In this document: positions 1 through 8,812 of the stretch, one piece after another
Layout: each line of letters opens with the position of its first letter
Numbering within the stretch: position 1 is the first letter of the stretch
Assembly: GCA_944323845.1 (NCBI GenBank)
Contig: CALUUA010000011.1
Span: forward strand, 1-64,000
Source: an uncultured Bacteroidales bacterium
GTDB lineage: Bacteria > Bacteroidota > Bacteroidia > Bacteroidales > UBA932
Length of the DNA stretch: 64,000 nucleotides
Direction of reading: 5' to 3'
Notes under the pieces: generated by a model
Told to the model about the DNA's origin: nothing
Databases searched by the model: none
What the model saw: only the letters and a program-made list of their open reading frames with translations
Translations under genes and position numbers: made by a program

Positions 1-90
1 TGCGGATTTTCGGCCTGTGGAGTCTTTGAAGAATCCGGTCTCGTACAGTCCGAGTATCACTCTGAAGAGGTCGGCTTCTTTTATTTTCAA
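1..90 (-). CDS. partial unknown protein, N-terminal 30 residues only
   Basis: An uninterrupted leftward frame starts at a TTG (bases 90 to 88) that overlaps the adk stop codon and runs off the window edge. It reads MKIKEADLFRVILGLYETG and onward, with an alternating hydrophobic and charged pattern that looks like real coding sequence. Overlap with the adk stop suggests translational coupling in an hpt-adk-X operon. In many Bacteroidota obg/cgtA follows adk, but these residues do not look like the glycine-rich Obg N-terminus, so no name is given. The TTG start is inferred; the frame also contains a GTG further in. Confidence 0.35.
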   Translation of the reverse strand, partial: MKIKEADLFRVILGLYETGFFKDSTGRKSA

Positions 91-659
91 AGCCTGTCCA
101 TCAGGTCGAAAATCTTCTTTCTGACTTCGTCAATGGTACCGGTACCGTCGATTTCGTGATATTTTCCCTTTTCGGAGTAATATCCTACGAGAGGTTCGGT
201 CTTCTCGTGGTATGTCCTGATCCTGTTGGAGATGGTTTCATCGTTGGCGTCATCAGCACGACCTTCTATGGAAGCTCTGTGTTTGATCCGTTCCTTGATC
301 ATTTCATCGGGTATCATTATGGAAACGACCCCGCTCACTTCTTCAGCCGTCTTGCCAAGCATGGCATCAAGGGCTTCAGCCTGGGCCACTGTCCTAGGGA
401 ATCCGTCGAGAAGGAATCCGGCCACGCCCTTTACAGTCCTGAACTCCGATTCAATCATTCCTTCCACTATTTCATCCGGAACTAGAGCCCCGGCATCAAT
501 TAGGGACTTGGCCTTCAGCCCGAGTTCACTGCCCGCAGCTATTTCCTTGCGGAGCAACTCTCCTGTGGAAATATGGCGGAGATTGTATTTTTCTACCATT
601 GCCGAGGCCTGAGTACCTTTACCTGCGCCCGGAGGCCCGAAAAGAATAAAATACTTCAT
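87..659 (-). CDS. adk: adenylate kinase
   Basis: Cytosolic enzyme that converts ATP + AMP into two ADP and sets the adenylate energy balance. The 190-residue protein opens with the P-loop GPPGAGKGT at residues 8 to 16, followed by the AMP-site stretch STGELLR and the DGFPRT motif near residues 85 to 90. The arginines of the closing region (HRASIEGRADD) are visible, and the LID is the short, zinc-free form, as is usual for adenylate kinases of this length. It lies 84 bases downstream of hpt on the same strand, so the two purine genes probably share the promoter before hpt. The ATG start and the length fit the family. Confidence 0.97.
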   Translation of the reverse strand: MKYFILFGPPGAGKGTQASAMVEKYNLRHISTGELLRKEIAAGSELGLKAKSLIDAGALVPDEIVEGMIESEFRTVKGVAGFLLDGFPRTVAQAEALDAMLGKTAEEVSGVVSIMIPDEMIKERIKHRASIEGRADDANDETISNRIRTYHEKTEPLVGYYSEKGKYHEIDGTGTIDEVRKKIFDLMDRL

Positions 660-743
660 TGTCTGTGTCTGTTTTTATAGTGCCGCCATGCGGCTTCTGT
701 TTTATCATATCCGATTGCCCGACGGAAGACGTCTTCGTGACGC

Positions 744-1292
744 CTATTCTTCCTGGTCGAGGATGTAAATGTCTTTCAGATTTCTCCCCAATTCGTTGTA
801 GTCCAGCCCGAAACCTACGATGAAGTCATTGGGGATTTCCATCGCTACATATTCAGGGTGCAGGTCTTTCCTGCATGCATCGGGCTTGAGCAGCATGGTG
901 CAGATGCTTGATGATGCGGCTCCTTTCGCGGCGAGAATCCTGCGCAGTTCCATTATGGTGTTTCCGGAATCCACGATATCCTCCACGATGATGATTCTCC
1001 TTCCGGTGATGTCGGCCGTCAGTCCCATTACCTGCCTTACATCTCCCGTGCTCTGTGTCCCGCTGTATGACGAGAGTTTTATGGACACTATTTCACAGTT
1101 GAAATCAAGTCTTTTCATCAGTTCTGCCGTGAACATGATCGAGCCGTTCAGAACGCACAGAAGGATAGGGATATCGGTGCAATCCCTGAAATCCGCGTTC
1201 ACTTTTTCAGCGACACCGTCTATGGCCTTCTCTATCTTTTCATAAGGTATGAAAGTCCTGAAAGTCTTGTCGTAAAGTTTAACCCTGCCCAT
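744..1292 (-). CDS. hpt: hypoxanthine phosphoribosyltransferase
   Basis: Purine salvage enzyme that joins hypoxanthine (or guanine) to PRPP to give IMP or GMP. The 182-residue sequence carries the PRPP-binding signature IIVEDIVDSGNT at about residues 101 to 112, the LNGSIMF loop near 48 to 54 and a DFIVGFGLDYNE segment near the C-terminus that positions the purine. These are hallmarks of the HPRT family and the length is typical. It is the first gene of a leftward hpt-adk unit, with a TAnnTTTG promoter box 24 bases before its start. Base specificity (hypoxanthine against guanine) cannot be told from sequence alone. Confidence 0.96.
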   Translation of the reverse strand: MGRVKLYDKTFRTFIPYEKIEKAIDGVAEKVNADFRDCTDIPILLCVLNGSIMFTAELMKRLDFNCEIVSIKLSSYSGTQSTGDVRQVMGLTADITGRRIIIVEDIVDSGNTIMELRRILAAKGAASSSICTMLLKPDACRKDLHPEYVAMEIPNDFIVGFGLDYNELGRNLKDIYILDQEE

Positions 1293-1315
1293 ATGCCGAT
1301 ATTTAATCTATCCTG

Positions 1316-1323
1316 CAAAAATA
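1316..1323 (-). promoter_or_regulatory. hpt promoter, -7 box
   Basis: Leftward TATTTTTG matches the Bacteroidota -7 consensus TAnnTTTG and lies 24 bases before the hpt start codon. No convincing -33 TTG at the ideal distance was confirmed. Confidence 0.5.
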
Positions 1324-1460
1324 CTAAAAACCTCTATAGCATCCTGCAATATTTGCAAAATTCTTTCGGATGCCACTGCAATAATTTTCATGAAAATCCA
1401 AAAAAGAAAAAACTTTCTGCGACAACACGCTGAAACAACATGACGATGACGGAGTCAGTT

Positions 1461-1468
1461 TATATTTG
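1461..1468 (+). promoter_or_regulatory. promoter -7 box of the HhH protein gene
   Basis: TATATTTG matches TAnnTTTG and lies 29 bases before the ATG at 1497. It also decides the start of the next gene: an in-frame ATG at 1440 would lie upstream of this promoter, so the later ATG preceded by GGAGGGAGGAG is preferred. Confidence 0.5.
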
Positions 1469-1496
1469 TCGAAGCCAGGATAGGAGGGAGGAGAAT

Positions 1497-3401
1497 ATGC
1501 GGAGGCTGTTAATGATTCTGATATTGTGTCCGGCATGTATGCAGGTCGCTGCCGGAGATGACGGAGAGTTCATCAGAGCCGTGCTGGAACTTACAGGGTG
1601 CTCAAGTGTGGAGGAACTGGACGGACAGGAGGTCGACAGATATTCCGATTTCTATGAAAATCCGCTATGCCTGAATTATGCATCTGGGTCAAGGCTTCTG
1701 TCCAGCGGACTCCTGTCGGCATATCAGGTGGCCGTGCTTGCCGATTACAGGAATATATCCGGAGACATACTGTCATTTGAGGAATTGTCATCACTGGATG
1801 GTTTCGGCCATTCTTTTGTGGCAGCTCTGCGATATTTTGTAAGTCTGGAGTCCATATCCACTCCGGGCCGGTCATCCGTCTCTACTCCAGTGATAGGAAA
1901 TGCAGTCACTTTGAAGTCGGGAGTAAGGAACAATGAATCCGGTTTCGCTCCGGAATGCATGTATGCGGCGAAGTACAGAATCGGCGCTGGAGAAGTTTTC
2001 GATGCAGGCATATCAATACGGAGCCAGTGGAATGACAAGGATTTCATTCCGGAGAAATATTCCTTTTTTGCTGCATATTATGGACGAAAGGTCCCTGTCA
2101 GGGTCATCATCGGTGATTATGGCCTCAGATTCGGTCAGGGACTGGCTTTGTGGCCGGGATTTACCATGAGCGGAGTCTCGTCTCCGGAGGCCTTTTCGAG
2201 ACGTCCTGCAGGGATAGTCCCGTATAATTCGTATTCCGGTGAAGGGGCCTTCAGGGGAGTGGCGGCAGATTACGGAAGAAGGCATTTCAATATTTCGGCT
2301 TTCGTTTCGGGCCTCGGATTAAGGGAAATCATGGAAGGAAACGATGATAGTCCTGTCGGGATTTTCTATGGTTTCAATGCCGGATGGTACGGTATTGCCG
2401 GACAGGCATCAGTGACATGCTATGCCGTCACTCCGTCAGTGATAGAAGTGAATCAAGGTCAGGAACGGCTTCCGCCATCGGCTTATTTTTCTTCAGCGAA
2501 GATTTCCGCCGACACAAGATTTTCGGTAATGGGGACGGACTTGTTTTCGGAAATTGCATATGACGTGTCAGGCGGGAATGTGGCCGCTCTTGCCGGCGTC
2601 CGGACTGAAGTGGCGGATGGAATCCGTACCGCTGTCATGTTCAGGTATTATCCTCCCGGATTTTCATCGGAGTATTCCGGGGCTGTCAGGAGCGGCAGCA
2701 AATGTGAGAATGAACATGGCGTCTCGGCTTCGGTATCCCACTCAGTCGGGAAGTGGGTGGACATGGCCGGCCGGACCGGATTCGGTTCCTCCGAAAAACG
2801 TTTTCAGGGTCTCTTTTCTGCTGATTTCAGTTATTCTCCCGAACCTAAATTCGGAGTGGATACCTCGTCCTTTCAGGCCAGGCTTATAATGACGGAAAAT
2901 GTCAGGATTTCCCCGTATTTCAGTATTGCCTTCAGATTCTCGGAGCGGTACAGGACGTACGGACAGCCATTCCGTACAGATGTCCGTGCTGATTTCAGGA
3001 CGAATTTTCCGGGCTGGAATATCAATCTCAGGCTGAATCTCCTTCATTGCCGGTCCGTGTCAGGACTGTCATATCTGGAAGGAGGATATATTGCAGACGC
3101 CGTTTCCATATGGTTCAGGACAGGATTCTTCATGGTGGATGACTGGGATGACAGGATTTATGCTTATGAAAGGGATGCCCCGGGGAGTTTTTCCGTTCCG
3201 GCTTATTACGGCAGAGGGTATTGGCTTGCCTTGACTGCCGGATGGAAGATTTCGCGCGGTTTCAGACTCTATTTCAGAGGAGCATATCAGGACTATCCAT
3301 GGTTGAGGCCGTCCGAAACTGAAAAAAAGCCGGCCAAAGCTGAAATCCGGCTTCAGCTGGCTGTAGATTTAAGGACAGTCTTACGAAAGTCGGGTAAATA
3401 A
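1497..3401 (+). CDS. secreted helix-hairpin-helix domain protein with probable beta-barrel body
   Basis: The 634-residue protein has a Sec signal peptide (MRRLLMILILCPACMQVAAG), then a helix-hairpin-helix segment (about residues 60 to 120; FEELSSLDGFGHSFVAALRYF) like that of ComEA. The remaining 500 residues are rich in alternating aromatic and polar strands with frequent glycines, as in outer-membrane beta barrels. Secreted proteins of this architecture and length are common in Bacteroidales; their role is not established, though the HhH motif is known to bind DNA in ComEA. The start at 1497 is chosen because of the strong GGAGGGAGGAG ribosome site and the promoter at 1461. It stands alone and faces the hpt-adk unit. 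The barrel assignment is by composition only. Confidence 0.7.
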   Translation: MRRLLMILILCPACMQVAAGDDGEFIRAVLELTGCSSVEELDGQEVDRYSDFYENPLCLNYASGSRLLSSGLLSAYQVAVLADYRNISGDILSFEELSSLDGFGHSFVAALRYFVSLESISTPGRSSVSTPVIGNAVTLKSGVRNNESGFAPECMYAAKYRIGAGEVFDAGISIRSQWNDKDFIPEKYSFFAAYYGRKVPVRVIIGDYGLRFGQGLALWPGFTMSGVSSPEAFSRRPAGIVPYNSYSGEGAFRGVAADYGRRHFNISAFVSGLGLREIMEGNDDSPVGIFYGFNAGWYGIAGQASVTCYAVTPSVIEVNQGQERLPPSAYFSSAKISADTRFSVMGTDLFSEIAYDVSGGNVAALAGVRTEVADGIRTAVMFRYYPPGFSSEYSGAVRSGSKCENEHGVSASVSHSVGKWVDMAGRTGFGSSEKRFQGLFSADFSYSPEPKFGVDTSSFQARLIMTENVRISPYFSIAFRFSERYRTYGQPFRTDVRADFRTNFPGWNINLRLNLLHCRSVSGLSYLEGGYIADAVSIWFRTGFFMVDDWDDRIYAYERDAPGSFSVPAYYGRGYWLALTAGWKISRGFRLYFRGAYQDYPWLRPSETEKKPAKAEIRLQLAVDLRTVLRKSGK

Positions 3402-3456
3402 CGTCAGTTCGAAGAAGTCTCTGGTACTGAGTAGAATAATTCGTCGAACTGACGTT
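3400..3456. terminator. inverted repeat between convergent genes
   Basis: AACGTCAGTTCGA at 3400 to 3412 is perfectly complementary to TCGAACTGACGTT at 3444 to 3456, with a 31-base loop. It sits between two converging genes, so it may end transcription in both directions. The loop is long and no clear T-run follows, so this is only a likely terminator. Confidence 0.45.
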
Positions 3457-3467
3457 AAATAGACTTA

Positions 3468-5777
3468 TTACCTGCGGAATTCGTAGTGTCCGGCAGAAGC
3501 CGTGAAGTACAGAAGACCCTCTCCGTCTGCCACATCGGCTGCAGGTATGAATATCTTCCCGTCCTTGAGGACCTGCCAGTTTCCGGACTTCAGATCCGTA
3601 GCAAGCACCTTGAATTCCCCTTCTCCTTCGATGTCGAAGCTGAAACTGTTGTGAAGAGTGCCGCTGTCGCTGCTGAAAGTCACGATCCTGTCCGCAATTC
3701 TTACTCCGGTCACTCTGTCCCCGTCTATCCTTTCTGCGCGATGCAGCGAAGTGCAGTCATTCCCGGATATCTGCATTACATTAAGGAAGCAGTCTTCGGC
3801 AGACGGCGAGGCAGGGGAGAGCTCTATTCTCCATGCACCTCTCTCGTTCGCAGGGTCAGGTCTGCGCGGCGTGTTCGGATAATTGATGCCGGCTACCCAG
3901 AACTCCTTGCCCGGACCTCCGATTTTTTCGATTGATGCGTTGTCCGCAGCCGGAAGGAGGACAGTATCGGTCAGCATTCCGCTGTCACCGTTAAGTGTAC
4001 GCGACACAGTGATGGTGTTTCCGCTCACCTGAGGCTCTTCTATGCTGTGAAGAAGCCATGTCTTTTTATAGTCGGCTGAAGCCGATTCTATTCTGTCGAA
4101 GACTATCAGGGCGGCAGGCACTGATTCGGAGAAGAAATTCAGGAAAACGAAAGATCTCCTGACATCCTTGACCTTTGATGAATAAGCCTTGGTCAGGTCG
4201 CCCTTCAGATATGAATATTCAGGAGTCACTGGATCCGGACCGAATCCGTGCGCTGTCGCCTCTCCGACTGTATAGCTGTCTCCGAGCAGGCTTTCGAACG
4301 AACGGCAGGTATCCCATCTGTCGCCCGGCATCCGCTGTCCTCCGTCATTTGCAGCAAATTCAGTCTTTCCTGCGCCTCCGTAGTTCCAGCAGGCGAACTT
4401 TTCTTCAGGGTCGTATATCAGAAGGGAATTGTGCGCAATTGTGCGCTTCGTGTAATTCTTGTTGTGGTCGCTGTTGTATCCGCCTGCCGACCCCTGATAT
4501 GTCCCTGAATCTATGGCGAGAGGGCCTTTGTAATATATTTGGAAAGCTCCGCCGTCCAGATGCTGGTGGTTTCCTACATAGTGTTCGTTCACCTTCATTT
4601 CGGCGATGACACTTTCATCGTCCCATCCGGTCCTGGCTATCATCCATCCGAACGGAGTCCCGCTGTATCTGGTCAGAGGCAGGGTCTCCGGAGATTCCGG
4701 CTCTATGTCAAGATCTCTCCAAAGTATATCGAAAATCATGCAGTGATTCTCCACCCTCGGCTTGCGGTAATATTCCCAGGCCAGATACGGATCTTTGTAA
4801 TAGCTGTATGCCAGCATTGCCGGCAATGAGTATGACGGCGAGGCCCCTCTTTGAGGATTGACATCCCCGGCAGGAAGCACCTGTCCGTCAGGCCGTCTCC
4901 TGTAGAGGAAATCATAGAGGACGTATTGCTGCGAGCTGTCGTATATCGGGCCTGCCCCCATCCTGTCGAGTATCCACAGTGAAAACAGGTCGTTGGAAAA
5001 CCTGACATTCACATATCCTGTTCCCTGATGATAGTTATGTCCCGAGTAGATGAAGTTCCTGACAGGTATGTAATCCTTGAAAATCATGGATACAGCGTAT
5101 TCGTACATGTCCGGGTATTCATCGTATATGGCAATCCCGCAAGATAGCATGTCCCTGAGCACCATCCATTCGGAAGTATGTCCGGCTATAGGCTCGGTAT
5201 CCTTCGGAGGATATCCGCACTCCATCGTCCCGGCGATTCTTACGAATTCATCTATGAACTCTTTTTTCTCGTTTTCTTTCAACTGGTCATAACACCAGTC
5301 ATATACGATGGCTCCGCACATCATCATGACACCGCTGGCTCTGGAAAGGTCGCTTCCGTGCCCGAAATTAGTCCGTTTGAGAGTGTCGAGCATGGATGTG
5401 ATAGCCAGTCTGGCCGACTTCCTGTTTCCGTTTACGAGATAGTCCAGAGCCTGAAGCTGTGCTCTTGTCGTCACTCCCCGCATGGCGAAATAATATCGGA
5501 ATCCCCGGTCTGTCGCCTTGGCTTCTTCCTCGGCAGTCCTGTCTTTTCCGAGCTTTTCCATGGCGGCTATCGTTTTTTTTACGGCAGGATTCTCGAGCCT
5601 GACCTTCAGATCCGGGATGTCCTGTTCCAGCAGATAAAGCCGAGGATGGACATCCGGAGGAACGGGAATGGAAACGCCGTCCACTTCCTTCCATTCCACT
5701 TCTGGACGCTCCTGTGCTGTCGCCTGAATGAAAAATGACAGGCAGCAGCCGAACAGAATAATAAATCTGGTTTTCAT
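3468..5777 (-). CDS. hepB: heparin/heparan sulfate lyase, heparinase II type (polysaccharide lyase family 21)
   Basis: Exported lyase that cleaves heparin and heparan sulfate by beta-elimination. The 769-residue sequence follows Pedobacter heparinase II (about 772 residues) along its whole length as I recall it. It has a signal peptide at residues 1 to 22, an alpha-helical toroid with GHTSEW (His200, Glu203) and YHQGTGYVN (Tyr255), then the beta-sandwich with NHQHLDGGAFQIYYKG (first His 404, catalytic in the family; His406 and Asp423 as zinc ligands) and KRTIAHNSLLIYDP. All these match the family's catalytic and metal sites. It starts 22 bases after the V-ATPase c-subunit gene on the same strand with no terminator between. 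No SusC/SusD, sulfatase or other glycosaminoglycan genes are nearby, which is unusual. Exact substrate range is inferred from the family. Confidence 0.9.
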   Translation of the reverse strand: MKTRFIILFGCCLSFFIQATAQERPEVEWKEVDGVSIPVPPDVHPRLYLLEQDIPDLKVRLENPAVKKTIAAMEKLGKDRTAEEEAKATDRGFRYYFAMRGVTTRAQLQALDYLVNGNRKSARLAITSMLDTLKRTNFGHGSDLSRASGVMMMCGAIVYDWCYDQLKENEKKEFIDEFVRIAGTMECGYPPKDTEPIAGHTSEWMVLRDMLSCGIAIYDEYPDMYEYAVSMIFKDYIPVRNFIYSGHNYHQGTGYVNVRFSNDLFSLWILDRMGAGPIYDSSQQYVLYDFLYRRRPDGQVLPAGDVNPQRGASPSYSLPAMLAYSYYKDPYLAWEYYRKPRVENHCMIFDILWRDLDIEPESPETLPLTRYSGTPFGWMIARTGWDDESVIAEMKVNEHYVGNHQHLDGGAFQIYYKGPLAIDSGTYQGSAGGYNSDHNKNYTKRTIAHNSLLIYDPEEKFACWNYGGAGKTEFAANDGGQRMPGDRWDTCRSFESLLGDSYTVGEATAHGFGPDPVTPEYSYLKGDLTKAYSSKVKDVRRSFVFLNFFSESVPAALIVFDRIESASADYKKTWLLHSIEEPQVSGNTITVSRTLNGDSGMLTDTVLLPAADNASIEKIGGPGKEFWVAGINYPNTPRRPDPANERGAWRIELSPASPSAEDCFLNVMQISGNDCTSLHRAERIDGDRVTGVRIADRIVTFSSDSGTLHNSFSFDIEGEGEFKVLATDLKSGNWQVLKDGKIFIPAADVADGEGLLYFTASAGHYEFRR

Positions 5778-5799
5778 TTTCGTGTCATTGGAATTATTG

Positions 5800-6234
<435 letters not shown>

Positions 6235-6281
6235 TTAATTGTTGATATTCTTTATTTTATGTTATAAATGACGATTGCTTT

Positions 6282-8126
6282 TCATTCTTTGATGTCTCTG
6301 GTAAGCGGCCTGTATGCCGTTCCGCGGCCTTCATATCCGGAGTTCTTGAAATACTCGACGAATGTGAGTCGCAGCGGGTGCACGAAAGCCCCGAGACACG
6401 ACATCGCTAGATTCAGCGCGTGTCCCAGCAGGACGATAAGCGCGAACCCGAGCCAGTCGAGTCCGGGTACCGGTATCCCGTCGTACAGCATCGCGGCCAG
6501 ATCATTGAATGCCCCTCCGAGCATACCTCCGGCCAGACCGAGGGCATAAAGCCTGATATAACTCAGGACATCGCCGAGCAGGCCCGTAGCCATATTGTAT
6601 GTATCCCACAGCCCGGCTCCGATATTTATCAGCGGATTCCGTCCCGGAGTGTTGAAAATATAGATGCCGAGACCGGCAACGATTCCGAGTACGATGACGA
6701 TCCATCTGATAGCCGGCTCGGAGATGACTCCGAGCAATGCCATTCCGGCCGTGACTATGCCTCCGAGTATGAGGATGAGCCACGCCCAGGTACTTATGTT
6801 TGCCTTGAACCCGAATCTTTTCGTGTAGCAGACGGCTTTGACTGTCATAGCCAGACAGATATGGAAAATTCCTATGCCTATGGCAAGTACCATCTGCGCC
6901 GAATATCCCGCCACCTCACCGGTTATCATGCATTTCTTCAGCCATTCCGGCACCCATGACGCCTCGGCAAGATTGATTCCGAAAAATGTCCCGAGCACAA
7001 TTCCGACGAAGATGCAGCCAATCCCCAATATCGTCACGAGAGGTCCGAGCCTGGCCATGCTGCCCTTGGTCCGTTTCAGGAATTGTCCGATAAGTATCAG
7101 AAGGATTCCGTATCCTGCATCGCCCATGCATAGCGCGAAGAAAAGCAGGAAGAACGGCCCTAATATCGGGGTAGGGTCGAATTCGCTGTACACCGGCATC
7201 CCATACATGCCTGTCAGGACTTCGAACTGTCTGGCGAACCAGTTGTTTTTCAGCTTTATCGGAGGATTGTCCTCCTCTTCCGCGGCTTCCTTTACATAAG
7301 CAACGTCCATGGAATCGAATTCGCGGCACAGCCTGTCTTCATCTTCTTTCGGAGCGAAACCGGTGAAGACTGTCACCATATTTTCCGCCGTCAGCGTTTT
7401 CGAGGCCTCGGCCAGATAAAGATCGAGATCGGCGGCTTCTTTGCGATAAGTTTCCTGAAGTTCCGGTATGTATTCTTTCAGCCTGAAAAGTCTGGCTTTC
7501 GCCCCGATGATCAGTTTCCCGATTTCTTCCGCCTTCATCATGGATTCTCTCCAGCTGCCTCCGGGAGCTGCCGTTTCGGGAAGCGGAAAGGAACTGTTCT
7601 CAACGTCTTTGCAGACAGTCACGAACCATACATATGTCCCGTCATCTTCTATGACCTGAAGCGGATATCCGTCAGCCCATTCTTCGCGGAACTTCTTTTT
7701 ATGTACCTTGTACCAGCCTAACCTGTATCCTGCCTCCTCTATCTTCCTGATCATGGCTGTATCGAAATCCCCCCAAGGCATCCTCTCCTCGGCCTCTTTC
7801 AAGGCCTGCTCCCGCTTCGGTTTCAGTCTCTCTATATCCGATACGGCATTCATGCAGAAGCCGGTCAGATCATCGGGAACGGAAACATTTCCGGCAGCTT
7901 CCCTGATGGCCTCATAGTCGGGATCTTTCGAATAGTCGGTCTTTTCCAGTATTGATATCGCCTTTTTTATTCCGGCAGTCCTTTCCAGCATTGCCGAAGA
8001 TGCGGCATCTACAGGTCTGACGGATCTGCTTATGTCCACCACGCCCAGATCCTGAAGCCTTTTCAGGAAGGCTTCAGCTTCACCTGTCAGAAGGATGAAG
8101 GAATATTTTGTCATTTTCGTGATCAT
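6282..8126 (-). CDS. ntpI: V-type ATPase subunit I (a-subunit homologue)
   Basis: Stator membrane subunit that forms the ion half-channels next to the c-ring. The first half of the 614 residues is cytosolic and helical (residues 1 to 310), with a coiled-coil-like stretch. The second half has about seven to eight membrane spans, including FFLLFFALCMGDAGYGILLILIG and the late helix with LSYIRLYALGLAGGMLG, where the Arg is the conserved channel arginine of this family. Its start overlaps the end of the subunit D gene by four bases (ATGA), so the two are translationally coupled. Length and layout are normal for bacterial V-type subunit I. Confidence 0.92.
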   Translation of the reverse strand: MITKMTKYSFILLTGEAEAFLKRLQDLGVVDISRSVRPVDAASSAMLERTAGIKKAISILEKTDYSKDPDYEAIREAAGNVSVPDDLTGFCMNAVSDIERLKPKREQALKEAEERMPWGDFDTAMIRKIEEAGYRLGWYKVHKKKFREEWADGYPLQVIEDDGTYVWFVTVCKDVENSSFPLPETAAPGGSWRESMMKAEEIGKLIIGAKARLFRLKEYIPELQETYRKEAADLDLYLAEASKTLTAENMVTVFTGFAPKEDEDRLCREFDSMDVAYVKEAAEEEDNPPIKLKNNWFARQFEVLTGMYGMPVYSEFDPTPILGPFFLLFFALCMGDAGYGILLILIGQFLKRTKGSMARLGPLVTILGIGCIFVGIVLGTFFGINLAEASWVPEWLKKCMITGEVAGYSAQMVLAIGIGIFHICLAMTVKAVCYTKRFGFKANISTWAWLILILGGIVTAGMALLGVISEPAIRWIVIVLGIVAGLGIYIFNTPGRNPLINIGAGLWDTYNMATGLLGDVLSYIRLYALGLAGGMLGGAFNDLAAMLYDGIPVPGLDWLGFALIVLLGHALNLAMSCLGAFVHPLRLTFVEYFKNSGYEGRGTAYRPLTRDIKE

Positions 8127-8728
8127 AATCTTGCCTCCTCTTCCGCTTCATGTCTGCTCTTGACTATCTTTGAAGATGCTTTGGAAAGGTTCTCTTCATC
8201 TTCCATGAATCTTTTTATTTTCCTTATGGCTTCCTGATACCCCGGAATCTGGACCTTTTCATACAGATTGACCTTCTGCGTGGTCTTTTTCCTCTGGAAA
8301 TCCAATATCCTGCTTTTTTCCTTATATACCTCCGACTCTATTCCCAACCTTGAAAGTTCTTTCAATATGGAAACTCCGTCGGCATACCATGCAGGTTTTG
8401 CAAAAGCATTGAAATCATGGATTTCATAATGTATTTCCTTCAATTCAGGCGTCTTCACTCCAGCCACCTTCACGGTCGCCAGCTCCACATCCGTAATCGA
8501 AATCAGTCCGGGCTCGAATTCATTCCACAATGCCGCCAGATAATCGTATCTTTTCATGGAATCTTCAAGATCTTCCAAGAGCCGCACAGACTTTGCCTTC
8601 GCCTTCCTCACCTCAAGCCTGAGCGCAGACTCCTTGTTCTTTAAAGTAGGAAGTGCGCTCTGCCTGACCTTGAGCTGTTTGCCCATGTCGTTGAGGGAGG
8701 TTTTATTGTATTGGAATTTTATAGCCAT
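8123..8728 (-). CDS. ntpD: V-type ATPase subunit D (central stalk)
   Basis: Rotor shaft subunit that links the A3B3 head to the membrane ring. The 201-residue protein is mostly two long helices, as expected for the shaft: an N-terminal FQYNKTSLNDMGKQLKVRQS stretch and a C-terminal basic coiled coil with YEKVQIPGYQEAIRKIKRFM, both typical of the family. It lies 71 bases after the subunit B gene and overlaps subunit I by four bases. The spacer before it contains a copy of the end of the subunit B gene (see the direct repeat at 8761 to 8812). Confidence 0.92.
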   Translation of the reverse strand: MAIKFQYNKTSLNDMGKQLKVRQSALPTLKNKESALRLEVRKAKAKSVRLLEDLEDSMKRYDYLAALWNEFEPGLISITDVELATVKVAGVKTPELKEIHYEIHDFNAFAKPAWYADGVSILKELSRLGIESEVYKEKSRILDFQRKKTTQKVNLYEKVQIPGYQEAIRKIKRFMEDEENLSKASSKIVKSRHEAEEEARL

Positions 8729-8760
8729 TTCATTCTTTTTTATTCTTTCGGGCGATTACC

Positions 8761-8812
8761 GCGTCATGCTTCGCTCCTCATTTACAGCAGTGAACTGCGT
8801 CATGCTTCGCTC
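8761..8812. repeat. 16-bp direct repeat duplicating the end of the subunit B gene
   Basis: GCGTCATGCTTCGCTC occurs at 8761 to 8776 and again at 8797 to 8812. The second copy is the last codons and stop of subunit B; the first lies in the spacer before subunit D. It looks like a small local duplication. Confidence 0.7.

Noticed and set aside
1440..1496. Earlier ATG start for the HhH protein
   Set aside because: It precedes the promoter box and lacks a ribosome site; the later ATG has GGAGGGAGGAG and a signal peptide.
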